Positions 1-7,568 are shown, counted from the first letter of the stretch. The stretch: DNA of 17,840 nt from Fodinibius sp050117475 (GCA_050117475.1 JASFMR010000080.1:1-17840); one strand, 5' to 3'. Notes: generated from the sequence alone by a model not told the origin. Numbers and translations are program-made.

Positions 1-3
1 ATT

Positions 4-39
4 AAGCCTGAGTCCGATCAATCGGATTCAGGCTTTTTT
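4..39 (+). terminator. Rho-independent terminator of an upstream gene
   Basis: A near-perfect 15-bp stem (4-18 with 21-35, one G-T wobble) closes around a very short CA centre and runs straight into six T on the + strand (34-39). The opposite strand has no comparable T run after the stem, so it probably ends a + strand gene lying before the window. It is not a terminator for the minus-strand methyltransferase, whose end lies about 115 bp to the right. Confidence 0.85.
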
Positions 40-150
40 ATTTACCCCCCCCTTGATTTACTTTTCGGCATCCCCACCTGCCCATCACATACGGCTCTGG
101 GCTGGAGCAGCTGCGTCCCGGAATGGCTGCCGAGAGACTACAACCTTAAA

Positions 151-164
151 TCGATTATAATCGA
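151..164. repeat. 14-bp perfect palindrome at the methyltransferase stop
   Basis: TCGATTATAATCGA is identical to its own reverse complement and overlaps the stop codon (complement of 155-157) of the O-methyltransferase. It is AT-rich and has no loop or T tract, so it is not a convincing terminator. It could be a protein-binding site or chance. Confidence 0.35.
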
Positions 165-781
165 CGTACCACCGTTATCCCATCCCTGACCGTAAGCATT
201 ACCTGCTCAACAGAAGAATCTGCTACAATTTGATCATTCAACTGATCAATCGCTTTGGCCTTCTCATCTTTGGGATCCATCACCTCTCCATCCCACAGGA
301 CATTATCGATAACCATTATCCCTCCTTCTTTTAGGCGTGGCAATATCAGGTTATAATAATCGGGATAATTGTTTTTATCTGCATCCAGGAAAACAAAATC
401 GAATTTTCCCTTAATGCCGGGAATGGTTTCCAAAGCTTGTCCCATTATCAAATTAATCTTAGAACCCGCTTCGCTTTTTTCAAAAAATGATCGCGCAATT
501 TTTTCATAGCGCTCGTTATATTCACAAGTAAAAAGTTCGCCATCCCCGGGCAATGCCTCCGCCATGGTCAGAGCCGAGTAGCCTGTAAATGTCCCTACTT
601 CCAATACGCGCTTTGCTCCCGTTAATTTAATCAGGATAGACAGGAGACGTCCCACAATTCGACCACTGAGCATATCTGTATATTGCAATTCTCTTTCCGA
701 AGTCCTGAGAAGCTCCTGAATTAAGGGGGAATCTTCGGTAGTGTGAGCCAAGGCATATTCTTTAACGGCTTGTAAATCCAT
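155..781 (-). CDS. SAM-dependent class I O-methyltransferase (CCoAMT/COMT-like family 3)
   Basis: A cytosolic O-methyltransferase of the caffeoyl-CoA/catechol type, which transfers a methyl group from SAM to a hydroxyl, usually with a divalent metal. Counting from an upstream in-frame TTG at 793, the SAM-binding motif VLEVGTFTGYSALTMA is at residues 63-78, the metal/SAM motif DADK at 137-140, and DNVLWDGEV at 163-171. At about 208-212 aa the length is normal for the family and the protein looks complete. I chose the ATG at 781. The TTG at 793 adds four residues, and neither start has a Shine-Dalgarno site. The gene is divergent from the acyltransferase at 866 and has a promoter-like box at 825-855. 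The substrate cannot be read from the sequence. A role in carotenoid methylation is possible only because of the neighbours, and such small OMTs are also common as stand-alone genes. Confidence 0.9.
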   Translation of the reverse strand: MDLQAVKEYALAHTTEDSPLIQELLRTSERELQYTDMLSGRIVGRLLSILIKLTGAKRVLEVGTFTGYSALTMAEALPGDGELFTCEYNERYEKIARSFFEKSEAGSKINLIMGQALETIPGIKGKFDFVFLDADKNNYPDYYNLILPRLKEGGIMVIDNVLWDGEVMDPKDEKAKAIDQLNDQIVADSSVEQVMLTVRDGITVVRRL

Positions 782-824
782 CAAATCGTTCAAATATTAT
801 TTTTATTGGAACTCTAATTCAGCC

Positions 825-855
825 TAAAGATATTCAGTAACCAACTGTCAACAAA
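825..855 (-). promoter_or_regulatory. Putative Bacteroidota-type promoter of the O-methyltransferase
   Basis: Read on the minus strand there is TTTG (855-852), exactly 19 bp, then TATCTTTA (832-825). This matches the TTTG / TAnnTTTG (-33/-7) promoter known from Bacteroidota at 7 of 8 positions in the -7 box, with the usual spacing. It lies about 45 bp before the chosen ATG. The assignment rests on motif and spacing only. Confidence 0.42.
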
Positions 856-865
856 TATTTAATCC

Positions 866-1528
866 GTGGACTTTATCCCCGCCAGAGAATCAACATTATT
901 TATTAAAGGCTTCCGGCTCTATACCTGGCTATTGTTCAAACGGAGATTTTCAACGGTATGGATCAAGCAGGAATATGAACCCTGCCCGGCATGCAAAACC
1001 GTTTATTACCTCAACCACCATTCATGGTGGGATGGGCTTATCCCCTTTCTGCTTAACGAGTTTAGATTCCACCAGCAGGCCCGTGCAATAATGGAAGACA
1101 AACAGATCCAAAAATATACATTCTTCAATAAGATAGGGGCCTTTTCAATCAATCGGGAAGATCCCCGTAAGGCAATTGTTTCCCTGCGATATGCCGTGCA
1201 ATCTTTTGATCGTGATCATTCCAGCCTATTCATCTACCCGGAAGGAAAAATTACACCGACGGGATCATCTATGAATTTTGAAGGCGGCCTGGCCTGGCTA
1301 TCAGGGAAATTGCCGGATGTGCATTTTGTACCTGTCGGGATTTACCAGCACACAATTCGTCATGATAAACCTGAATTACATCTGCACGTTGGTAATCCGA
1401 TCCGATTCAAGAATACAATGACGAATGAAGAACGAACCCAGTTGCTTGAGAAAACGCTTAATCAGATGCTGGATGAACTTAGGGAAAAAGCCGGCTTCGA
1501 CGATTCAGAATTTGAGCGTTTTTTATAA
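866..1528 (+). CDS. PlsC-family 1-acylglycerol-phosphate-type acyltransferase, possibly carotenoid-glycoside acyltransferase (CruD-like)
   Basis: A 220-aa acyltransferase of the PlsC/LPLAT superfamily, which moves a fatty-acyl chain from acyl-CoA or acyl-ACP to a hydroxyl. The catalytic H-x4-D motif is visible as NHHSWWD (residues 50-56, His51 and Asp56). The substrate-binding block FIYPEG ends at 127, and FSINRED at 93-99 fits motif II. No long transmembrane helix is obvious, so membrane association is probably peripheral. The start is GTG at 866: an in-frame stop at 860-862 excludes anything upstream, and the next Met (residue 76) would remove the active site. No ribosome-binding site is visible. 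Next to a CrtC-type hydratase and a GT2 enzyme, a CruD-like role in acylating a carotenoid glycoside is attractive. Ordinary phospholipid synthesis remains possible. Confidence 0.88.
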   Translation: MDFIPARESTLFIKGFRLYTWLLFKRRFSTVWIKQEYEPCPACKTVYYLNHHSWWDGLIPFLLNEFRFHQQARAIMEDKQIQKYTFFNKIGAFSINREDPRKAIVSLRYAVQSFDRDHSSLFIYPEGKITPTGSSMNFEGGLAWLSGKLPDVHFVPVGIYQHTIRHDKPELHLHVGNPIRFKNTMTNEERTQLLEKTLNQMLDELREKAGFDDSEFERFL

Positions 1529-1678
1529 GCTTTTAAAGGAGTACCATAATCTTTCCTAGTTATTTATCTAACATTAATTGGTATAAGAGTATATTTCCGG
1601 ATAGACAGATTCGAAAAAAATACAATGCCCCCCTCTAGCATCCACCGGACGCCAAAAGCAGCCGCCCGATATCGGAAT

Positions 1679-2797
1679 TTACCAAGTCCACCGGTAAAGT
1701 GTTTTTGAACGTTGTACCCAATGAGGGCCTTCCCCGGCATAGCGAATCCGCATATTTACAAAAGGCCAAAAAATCCTTGTATAGATTCTGCTCGGATAAA
1801 TATACTCGGTAATGCCGGATTGAGACTCTATGATATTTTTACCCGGGAGCCCTAAGAACGCTTTACTTTGATAACGCTGATAAAAAGGACCGTTATCAAG
1901 AAGCAATAATTGCTGGATTCTAATTTTAGCATTGGGAGAGCGTAAGATAATCTGCCGTGCGGTTTTCAGGCCAAAAAGGGAAAGCCCATGATCTCTAAGA
2001 GCAATATCCTCCAGTATGTCTAACACTTGGCAATTCTGCTTGTCAATCAGCCATGCTTTGTGCTGCTCTTGCCGCCGACGGTTCATGACATAATACACAA
2101 GAGTCATTGTTTCAAAATGAAATCGGCCCCAATACCAGTCTCGGAACTCGTCACGCATTGGCTCGTTTCCGGTATTATGGTCATGATATCCCCTGCCCTC
2201 GAAATCAATCTTTTTGGATATTTTTCCGTTTGACGCCAATCGAATCTTTCCTTTAACGTCCGCCCGGGGCTGTACAAGATTCCACCGGTGACCGGTATTT
2301 CGGTGACCGGTATTTATTGCATTCACATTTTTAAAAAGTGGTCTCTCACAAACGGGACTCTCAAAGCTAATCTCAGCATCCAGCCGGTCCCCGCTCGGCA
2401 AATCCTCCTTCAAAATCAAGGTGTACCTAAGTTTATCATCCATTTCGCCGGTTAGAGCATGTCTGCCAACTTGAACGTTGATTTGATTTTCGCTGAAACT
2501 ACAATCGGGCGGATCAAATTCCGTAAAACTATAAAAAATAGGCTTTCCCCGCTCATAAACGGAGATACTCACAGCCGGATATTCATCTGCCATTGCCCGC
2601 CCATTTTCAGTCTGTAATGCTTTTATGTACCGTGTTGAGAAAGGATTTCCCTCATAAAAGATAACGACAAAACTGTAAGTGCCGTCTTTAGAGATTGCAT
2701 CAAAATACCACCATTCATACCCACCCGGTTTAGGAAGGGCATTTCTCACATCTTTTGAGGCATCGGAAAAGATATTCATAGTTTTCCAATTAACCAT
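1679..2797 (-). CDS. crtC: CrtC-family carotenoid 1,2-hydratase (hydroxyneurosporene synthase)
   Basis: A 372-aa protein of the CrtC family, a two-domain lipocalin-like fold. CrtC enzymes add water to the 1,2 double bond of an acyclic (psi) carotenoid end, giving a tertiary 1-hydroxyl. Family landmarks are GGYEWWYFDA (residues 25-34), RWNLVQPRADVKG (171-183), GRGYHDHNTG (201-210) and WYWGRFHF (221-228). No signal peptide is apparent. The ATG at 2797 has no Shine-Dalgarno site, and Met7 at 2779 is an alternative. The oddity is a direct 15-bp tandem duplication (2286-2315) encoding NTGHR twice at 162-171, just before the conserved RWNLVQP segment. The frame stays open through it. The gene faces the acyltransferase at 866 tail to tail and is divergent from the GT2 gene, suggesting a shared pathway of hydration, glycosylation and acylation. 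Some CrtC-like proteins belong to the broader AttH-like lipocalin group, so substrate is less certain than fold. Confidence 0.85.
   Translation of the reverse strand: MVNWKTMNIFSDASKDVRNALPKPGGYEWWYFDAISKDGTYSFVVIFYEGNPFSTRYIKALQTENGRAMADEYPAVSISVYERGKPIFYSFTEFDPPDCSFSENQINVQVGRHALTGEMDDKLRYTLILKEDLPSGDRLDAEISFESPVCERPLFKNVNAINTGHRNTGHRWNLVQPRADVKGKIRLASNGKISKKIDFEGRGYHDHNTGNEPMRDEFRDWYWGRFHFETMTLVYYVMNRRRQEQHKAWLIDKQNCQVLDILEDIALRDHGLSLFGLKTARQIILRSPNAKIRIQQLLLLDNGPFYQRYQSKAFLGLPGKNIIESQSGITEYIYPSRIYTRIFWPFVNMRIRYAGEGPHWVQRSKTLYRWTW
2286..2315. repeat. Perfect 15-bp tandem duplication inside crtC
   Basis: CGGTGACCGGTATTT occurs twice head to tail (2286-2300 and 2301-2315) with no mismatch, while the flanking bases differ. 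Being five codons long, it duplicates NTGHR without shifting the frame. It looks like a recent replication-slippage event. Confidence 0.95.
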
Positions 2798-2852
2798 TTT
2801 ACTGTTTCAGCTGCAAGCCTATACAATTACCAAGGACCCAGTCTTAACCGGA

Positions 2853-2883
2853 TTTGATCTTAAGTTGTTCACTCCTACCTTTC
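2853..2883 (+). promoter_or_regulatory. Putative Bacteroidota-type promoter of the GT2 gene (leaderless geometry)
   Basis: TTTG (2853-2856), a 19-bp spacer, then TACCTTTC (2876-2883) matches TTTG-N19-TAnnTTTG at all but the last base. The -7 box ends four bases before the ATG at 2888, so transcription would begin at or within a few bases of the start codon. No Shine-Dalgarno sequence exists here, consistent with a leaderless message. Motif-based only. Confidence 0.4.
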
Positions 2884-2887
2884 AGTA

Positions 2888-4054
2888 ATGATACTATTAC
2901 TCTATATAGCCCTGACCTATTTACTCATTACAACGGTTGTTCTATTCATCAACCGTATCGACTTTACCCCCCTTAAATCAGTCAAAAAGTCTTACTTTAG
3001 CAAACAAGCTCCCCGCGTTAGCATTTGCATTCCGGCCCGGAACGAGGCAGCTTCTATTGAACGATGTGTCCGTTCAGCAGTGACCCAGGAATATCCCGAT
3101 TTTCACGTATTTGTCCTTGATGACGAATCTACGGATGGTACGTCTGAAATACTCCAAAAACTTTCCACAGAGTACCCTAAAAGGTTATCGATTATTTCAG
3201 GGAAAGCTAAACCCAACGATTGGCTGGGAAAATCCTGGGCCTGTCACCAGCTATCACTTGCTGCACGCGGAGAAATTCTGGTTTTCATTGATGCCGACAC
3301 CAAGCTGCAACCCCAAACTACGTCTAGGCTAATCCGCACAATGGGACACGATGTTGTGGACTTTATCACAATATGGCCGGAACAAGAATTGGGCACTTTT
3401 TGGGAAAGAGTGATTATTCCACTGATTTATTTTGCTCTGCTGACCTTGTTGCCGGTTCGTTACGTGAAGAAAGGGCCTAAATGGCTCCCTTCATTTCTGA
3501 AAAGGAAAACTGCCCCGCTTTTTGCTGCGGCCTGTGGTCAATTTATGGCTTTTAAACGTGAAGCATATGAAGCGATCGGCGGCCACAAAACAGTAAAAAA
3601 TAAAGTCGTTGAAGATGTAGAAATGGCTAAAAACATCAAGCGGGCAGGTATAGCCATGAATATGTATCATGGACAAACCACCATAAGCTGCAGGATGTAT
3701 ACCTCGGGTTCGGAACTTTGGGAGGGATTCCGTAAGAATTTCCTGGCCGGCTTCGGTTATAACATCCCATTTTTTGTGGGCATGGGTTTGCTCCATGCTA
3801 TCACCTTTATACTGCCAATCCTCTTATTGCCAATACTTTTGGGGATAGACAAATCCTGTTTACTGATTCTCAGCTTGAGTGCCACAGCGCTCATATTTAT
3901 ACAACGGATTGTCTTGGACCGCTGGTTTAACTGGAATAACTTGTACAGTTTACTTCACCCTCTGGGCGTTTTCTGGTTCGAATTACTAGGGCTCAGAGTG
4001 ATCTTAGACTATTTAAATAATAGCTCAACACAATGGAAAAATCGTGATATATAA
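2888..4054 (+). CDS. Membrane GT2 glycosyltransferase, probable carotenoid glucosyltransferase (CruC-like)
   Basis: A 388-aa family 2 glycosyltransferase, which transfers a sugar from a nucleotide-activated donor. One N-terminal membrane helix (about 3-21) precedes the GT-A catalytic domain. That domain carries PARNEAASI (49-57), LDDESTDGT (77-85), the metal/donor motif DADT (135-138) and the acceptor-site ED at 242-243 in VVEDVEMA. Hydrophobic segments follow near 174-191, 294-320, 325-343 and 358-375, so the enzyme is anchored in the inner membrane with its active site on the cytosolic side. The classical QxxRW motif of processive enzymes is absent, which fits a single-transfer enzyme. Layout and length resemble CruC and HpnB-type lipid glycosyltransferases. 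The adjacent crtC, 90 bp away and divergent, and the nearby PlsC-like gene point to a hydroxy-carotenoid acceptor. A hopanoid or other lipid acceptor is the main alternative. Confidence 0.88.
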   Translation: MILLLYIALTYLLITTVVLFINRIDFTPLKSVKKSYFSKQAPRVSICIPARNEAASIERCVRSAVTQEYPDFHVFVLDDESTDGTSEILQKLSTEYPKRLSIISGKAKPNDWLGKSWACHQLSLAARGEILVFIDADTKLQPQTTSRLIRTMGHDVVDFITIWPEQELGTFWERVIIPLIYFALLTLLPVRYVKKGPKWLPSFLKRKTAPLFAAACGQFMAFKREAYEAIGGHKTVKNKVVEDVEMAKNIKRAGIAMNMYHGQTTISCRMYTSGSELWEGFRKNFLAGFGYNIPFFVGMGLLHAITFILPILLLPILLGIDKSCLLILSLSATALIFIQRIVLDRWFNWNNLYSLLHPLGVFWFELLGLRVILDYLNNSSTQWKNRDI

Positions 4055-4108
4055 TCTTCTTGAGGTTAAACAGTTAATAGATTGAATATCAGGATAGAGG
4101 CAGGTGAC

Positions 4109-4125
4109 GATTTTTACTAAAAATC
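4109..4125. repeat. AT-rich 17-bp palindrome upstream of xerC
   Basis: GATTTTTA and TAAAAATC flank a single central C, forming a perfect inverted repeat in the 132-bp gap before xerC. There is no T tract after it on either strand and the loop is too short for a good hairpin. It could be an operator for a dimeric regulator, but no regulator can be named. Confidence 0.35.
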
Positions 4126-4186
4126 CGTCTCTCATGCAGCAAGTCACTGTTTATTTTTACCGGCAAAGTATCCATATTGGAATTAG

Positions 4187-5104
4187 ATGAAAAAAGCGAT
4201 TGAAAAATACCTCCGCTATCTTAACATTGAGCGAAATGCTTCGCCACATACCATCATTTCGTATAAAAACGACTTGACACAATTTTTAGATTTCTGCTGC
4301 ACGTATTTTGAAAAGGACAAATATGAAATGACTCCCGAACTTGTCGAGCGTATCACCATTCGCCTATGGCTCGGGGAACTTTCTGAGCGAGGTTTAGCTA
4401 AAAGTTCCATTGCCCGAAAGGTGGCGGCTATTCGCTCTTTTTTCAAATACTGCTTTAAACGGGGGATTGTAGAACAAAATCCTGCTCACTTATTAATCGT
4501 CCCCAAAAAGGACAGCCCCCTGCCCAAGACAGCCAGTATCGAAGATCTTAATCGAATGATGGAGCTGGCAGAGGGGAACTCAGCAGAATCGGCACAGCAC
4601 AGGGCTATACTTGAACTGTTTTACAGTACGGGAATTCGCCTTAGTGAACTGATCAATTTAGATGAAGATGACATCAATTTTAAATTGAAACAGATTAAGG
4701 TATTGGGAAAAGGTGCGAAACAACGGATTGTACCCCTGGGGGACGAAGCATTGCGAACTTTGAAAAAGCATTTAAAAACGAAACAGGAACTATATGGCGA
4801 TCGAACCGACAAAGATGCGTATAAAGCTGCGTTCCTGGCCGCCGGGGGACAACGGATTTATCCACGAGCCGTACAACGGATTGTGAAAGATTACCTGCAA
4901 CGGGCCAGTGAAGTGACGCAGAAAAGTCCCCATGTGCTGCGACATAGCTTTGCTACACATCTACTGGACCGTGGCGCTGATATACGTGTGATTAAGGAAT
5001 TATTGGGACATGCGAACTTAGCAGCTACACAAGTTTATACTCATACCTCAGTCGAACGACTGAAAAACGTTTACGAATTGGCTCACCCAAGAGCTAAAAA
5101 CTAA
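4187..5104 (+). CDS. xerC: Tyrosine recombinase XerC/XerD
   Basis: A 305-aa site-specific recombinase of the Xer type, which resolves chromosome dimers at dif during cell division. The N-terminal SAM-like core-binding domain covers about residues 1-100. The catalytic domain holds the full active-site set: Arg151 (TGIRLSEL), Lys175 (GKGAKQR), His249 and Arg252 (HVLRHSFATHLL), His275 (LLGHANL) and nucleophile Tyr284 (TQVYTH). Length is typical of Xer proteins, and no extra arm-binding domain as in phage integrases is present. It starts with ATG at 4187, without a clear Shine-Dalgarno. It leads a compact run with hpf (25 bp later) and hprK, a chromosomal housekeeping context. XerC and XerD cannot be separated safely by eye. 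Confidence 0.93.
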   Translation: MKKAIEKYLRYLNIERNASPHTIISYKNDLTQFLDFCCTYFEKDKYEMTPELVERITIRLWLGELSERGLAKSSIARKVAAIRSFFKYCFKRGIVEQNPAHLLIVPKKDSPLPKTASIEDLNRMMELAEGNSAESAQHRAILELFYSTGIRLSELINLDEDDINFKLKQIKVLGKGAKQRIVPLGDEALRTLKKHLKTKQELYGDRTDKDAYKAAFLAAGGQRIYPRAVQRIVKDYLQRASEVTQKSPHVLRHSFATHLLDRGADIRVIKELLGHANLAATQVYTHTSVERLKNVYELAHPRAKN

Positions 5105-5113
5105 AGCTAATTT

Positions 5114-5119
5114 AGGAGG
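5114..5119 (+). promoter_or_regulatory. Strong Shine-Dalgarno site of hpf
   Basis: AGGAGG sits 10 bp before the hpf ATG at 5130. It stands out because most genes in this window have no recognisable ribosome-binding site. It may give hpf a higher translation rate than its operon partners. Confidence 0.7.
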
Positions 5120-5129
5120 AAAGAATTTT

Positions 5130-5429
5130 ATGAAAACGACATTCACAGCCCGACATTTTGAACCGAGCACCGAACTGCACACTTATGCCGAGGATGCCGT
5201 GCAGAAATTGGACCAGTTTTATGATCGGATTTTAACCTGTGATATCATTTTGGAGCCTGTTCCTGATGACGATAATCCACAGCAGGCAGAATTAAATGTT
5301 AAAGTGCCGCAGAAACTCTTAAATGCTAAAGAGAAGGCTTCATCATATGAGCAAGCCATAAATATGGTCATTGAAAATATTACCCGGCAGCTTAAAAAGT
5401 ATAAAAAGAAAACCCTTCACCAACGATAA
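5130..5429 (+). CDS. hpf: Ribosome hibernation-promoting factor, short form (HPF/RaiA/YfiA family)
   Basis: A 99-aa protein of the S30AE/sigma-54 modulation family, which binds the 30S decoding region and silences ribosomes in stationary phase or stress. The opening MKTTFTARHFEPSTELHTYAE and the central acidic-to-basic pattern fit the single beta-alpha-beta-beta-beta-alpha domain. The second helix ends in a basic tail (RQLKKYKKKTLHQR) suited to rRNA binding. It lacks the C-terminal dimerisation domain of long HPF, so it is the short class. It starts at ATG 5130 behind a strong AGGAGG and is followed 6 bp later by hprK, hence almost certainly co-transcribed with xerC and hprK. Pairing of hpf with hprK is a known arrangement in several Gram-negative lineages. 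Confidence 0.92.
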   Translation: MKTTFTARHFEPSTELHTYAEDAVQKLDQFYDRILTCDIILEPVPDDDNPQQAELNVKVPQKLLNAKEKASSYEQAINMVIENITRQLKKYKKKTLHQR

Positions 5430-5435
5430 ACCGTT

Positions 5436-6464
5436 ATGCCTTTCGGTAACCACGAACCAATACCTAAAAAAGAAAAGATCACTGTTTCTTATCTCGTTCA
5501 GCGTCTAAAAGAACGTGTTCAGATCGAGCTTAAGCCTTTTGTTGGTGAAAGTAACAGCGACCAGCGTTATATAACCGAGGCGGATCTCCACCGCCCCGGC
5601 CTGGCGCTGGCCGGCTATGTCAAACTCTTTACTTTCCAGCGTATTCAGGTCATCGGCAATACCGAATCACGCTACCTGGCCAATCTGTCAAAAGAAGAAC
5701 AGAAAAAAGCCTTTTCCAATTTAACACAATTCAGTATTCCGGTCTTATTTCTAACTCATAAGAACGAACTACCCGGTTATTTGTTGGAGATGGCAGAAGA
5801 AGCTGGTATTCCCGTATACGGCACAAGTCTTGAAACAACGCACTTCATGCATTTAATTAGAGACTTCCTGGAAGACCAGTTTGCCCTTCAAACGATGGTA
5901 CACGGATCCATGGTAGATGTTTACGGTATCGGGATCCTAATTGCAGGGAAATCCGGTATCGGTAAAAGTGAAGTTGCCCTGGACCTCGTTGAACGGGGTC
6001 ATCGCCTCGTCGCGGATGATGTGGTTATTCTCACCAAGAAAAACAATGTACTCATGTCTGCTGCAACCGAAATGAATAAGCATTTCATGGAAATAAGGGG
6101 CTTAGGCATTATCGACATCATGTCCATGTTCGGGGTTCGCGCTATCAGGTATCAAAAACGGCTCGAAGTAGTATTGGAACTCTCCTTGTGGGATGAATCC
6201 CGCGATATAGAGCGCACCGGGCTAAACCGGGATACCAAAACAATCCTGGGAATCGATATCCCGCTTATAAACCTGCCAATAACACCCGGAAAAAACATTA
6301 CAGTACTTGCAGAAGTCATTGCAATGAATTACCTGCTGCGTCATTACGGCTATGATGCCGCCGAAGCATTCCAGGATAAAGTTAAAAGCCATATAGCAGA
6401 CAAGAAAAAACCCAGTGACATGCCACAAAGAGCGATTGAATATTTTGAAGGGGATGTCGAATAG
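5436..6464 (+). CDS. hprK: HPr kinase/phosphorylase
   Basis: A 342-aa HprK, which phosphorylates and dephosphorylates a serine of HPr or a related protein in response to metabolites. The N-terminal Hpr_kinase_N domain spans about 14-140. The C-terminal P-loop domain starts near 145 with His156 (VHGSMVDVYG), Walker A GKSGIGKS (171-178), Asp194-Asp195 (LVADDV) and the family signature MEIRGLGIIDIMSMFG (218-233). All of these are intact, so both activities are plausible. It is about 20-30 residues longer than the common 310-320 aa forms because of its two ends. The start is ATG at 5436, 6 bp after hpf. No PTS component lies in the window. In many FCB bacteria the kinase exists without a complete sugar PTS, so its role here may be regulatory. 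Confidence 0.95.
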   Translation: MPFGNHEPIPKKEKITVSYLVQRLKERVQIELKPFVGESNSDQRYITEADLHRPGLALAGYVKLFTFQRIQVIGNTESRYLANLSKEEQKKAFSNLTQFSIPVLFLTHKNELPGYLLEMAEEAGIPVYGTSLETTHFMHLIRDFLEDQFALQTMVHGSMVDVYGIGILIAGKSGIGKSEVALDLVERGHRLVADDVVILTKKNNVLMSAATEMNKHFMEIRGLGIIDIMSMFGVRAIRYQKRLEVVLELSLWDESRDIERTGLNRDTKTILGIDIPLINLPITPGKNITVLAEVIAMNYLLRHYGYDAAEAFQDKVKSHIADKKKPSDMPQRAIEYFEGDVE

Positions 6465-6578
6465 CTTCAATCTTCGGTTTTTGAAAATTTATTATAATTA
6501 TTACCTTCTTTTCTTGTAACAAACGGCTAGCTAGATTCTCTTATTTACAGGATCAGTAAGAAGAATAAATTATCATCT

Positions 6579-7553
6579 ATGTCATTGAACAATTATTATT
6601 ACTACGATGAGCAGAACTGTGAGTTTGTGCCTGTCGAGTACAATAATTTAGAGCGAATTATATATACAGCCTGTTTATGGATCTTATGCGGGGTAGTGCT
6701 TAGTGGCATTGGCATTTCCATTCTTTCTTACTCTGTTGGGACTCCCGCTGAGATTGCTCTGAAAGCTGAAAACCACGAGCTCATCAACCAGTTTAAGAAA
6801 ACAAAGAAGACGATAAACAAACTGGACAAGAAAGTAAGTGAACTGGCCCAAAACGATAATGAGATTTACCGGTCGGTATTAGGCATGGATCAAATTTCCT
6901 ATGATGAACGCAAAGCGGGTGTTGGTGGTGCCGACGTATATTCCAAATTTGATGTTTACAGCCAGGAAACCTCGGATATTTTAAAGTGGACAGCTGAAAA
7001 TCTAGATAACCTGGATCGGACGATTAATATCCAGAAAGTTAGTTTCAAAGAGATCAAAAGCTACTACAACAAGAATGAGAAAAAAATGAGACACATTCCT
7101 GCCATCAAACCCACCAAGGGTATTATTTTGAGCGGCTTTGGAATGCGCTACCATCCCGTATTAAAATATCGCCGAATGCACAATGGGCTGGATTTTCGGG
7201 CTGATATTGGGTCTAGGATTTATTCTACCGGTGATGGTGTAGTAAAATACGCAAGACGTAAAGGAACCTTTGGCCGGCTTTTGATTATTGACCACGGTTT
7301 CGGATATGAAACCTATTATGCACACCTTTCATCATTTGCAAAAGGTATTAAACCGGGTGCTAAAGTTAAAAGAGGTGATTTGGTTGCTTTCTCAGGTGCT
7401 ACAGGACTGGTAGACGGCCCTCACCTTCATTATGAAGTGCATAGAAACGGCAAACCCGTTGATCCTCTTGATTATCTCTTCGCGGATACCAGTCCGCAGG
7501 AATACATGATGTATAAGGATATTGTTGAAAATAACAGCAAGTCGATGGATTAA
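6579..7553 (+). CDS. M23 family (LytM-type) peptidoglycan endopeptidase, membrane-anchored
   Basis: A 324-aa zinc metallopeptidase predicted to cut peptidoglycan cross-links or to act as a divisome/elongasome factor in the periplasm. A Tyr-rich cytoplasmic N-terminus (NNYYYYDEQNCEF) leads to one membrane helix (about 28-50), then a coiled-coil-like stretch (60-93), a linker and the M23 domain (about 175-300). Zinc and catalytic residues are present: His201 and Asp205 (HNGLDF), His249 (YYAHL), and His282 and His284 (HLHYEV), so it should be active. The same architecture is common in Bacteroidota. It starts at ATG 6579, 114 bp after hprK, so it may have its own promoter. It converges on the TrmH gene with 15 bp between the stops. 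Confidence 0.93.
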   Translation: MSLNNYYYYDEQNCEFVPVEYNNLERIIYTACLWILCGVVLSGIGISILSYSVGTPAEIALKAENHELINQFKKTKKTINKLDKKVSELAQNDNEIYRSVLGMDQISYDERKAGVGGADVYSKFDVYSQETSDILKWTAENLDNLDRTINIQKVSFKEIKSYYNKNEKKMRHIPAIKPTKGIILSGFGMRYHPVLKYRRMHNGLDFRADIGSRIYSTGDGVVKYARRKGTFGRLLIIDHGFGYETYYAHLSSFAKGIKPGAKVKRGDLVAFSGATGLVDGPHLHYEVHRNGKPVDPLDYLFADTSPQEYMMYKDIVENNSKSMD

Positions 7554-7568
7554 TATACCAGCAAGGGT

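Noticed and set aside
45..52. Run of eight C near the left edge as a phase-variation tract
   Set aside because: It lies outside any gene or recognisable promoter, between a terminator and the end of the methyltransferase gene.
4187..5104. Tyrosine recombinase as a sign of an integrated mobile element
   Set aside because: It has standard Xer length and catalytic set, sits in an operon with hpf and hprK, and no att repeats, phage genes or transposases are nearby.
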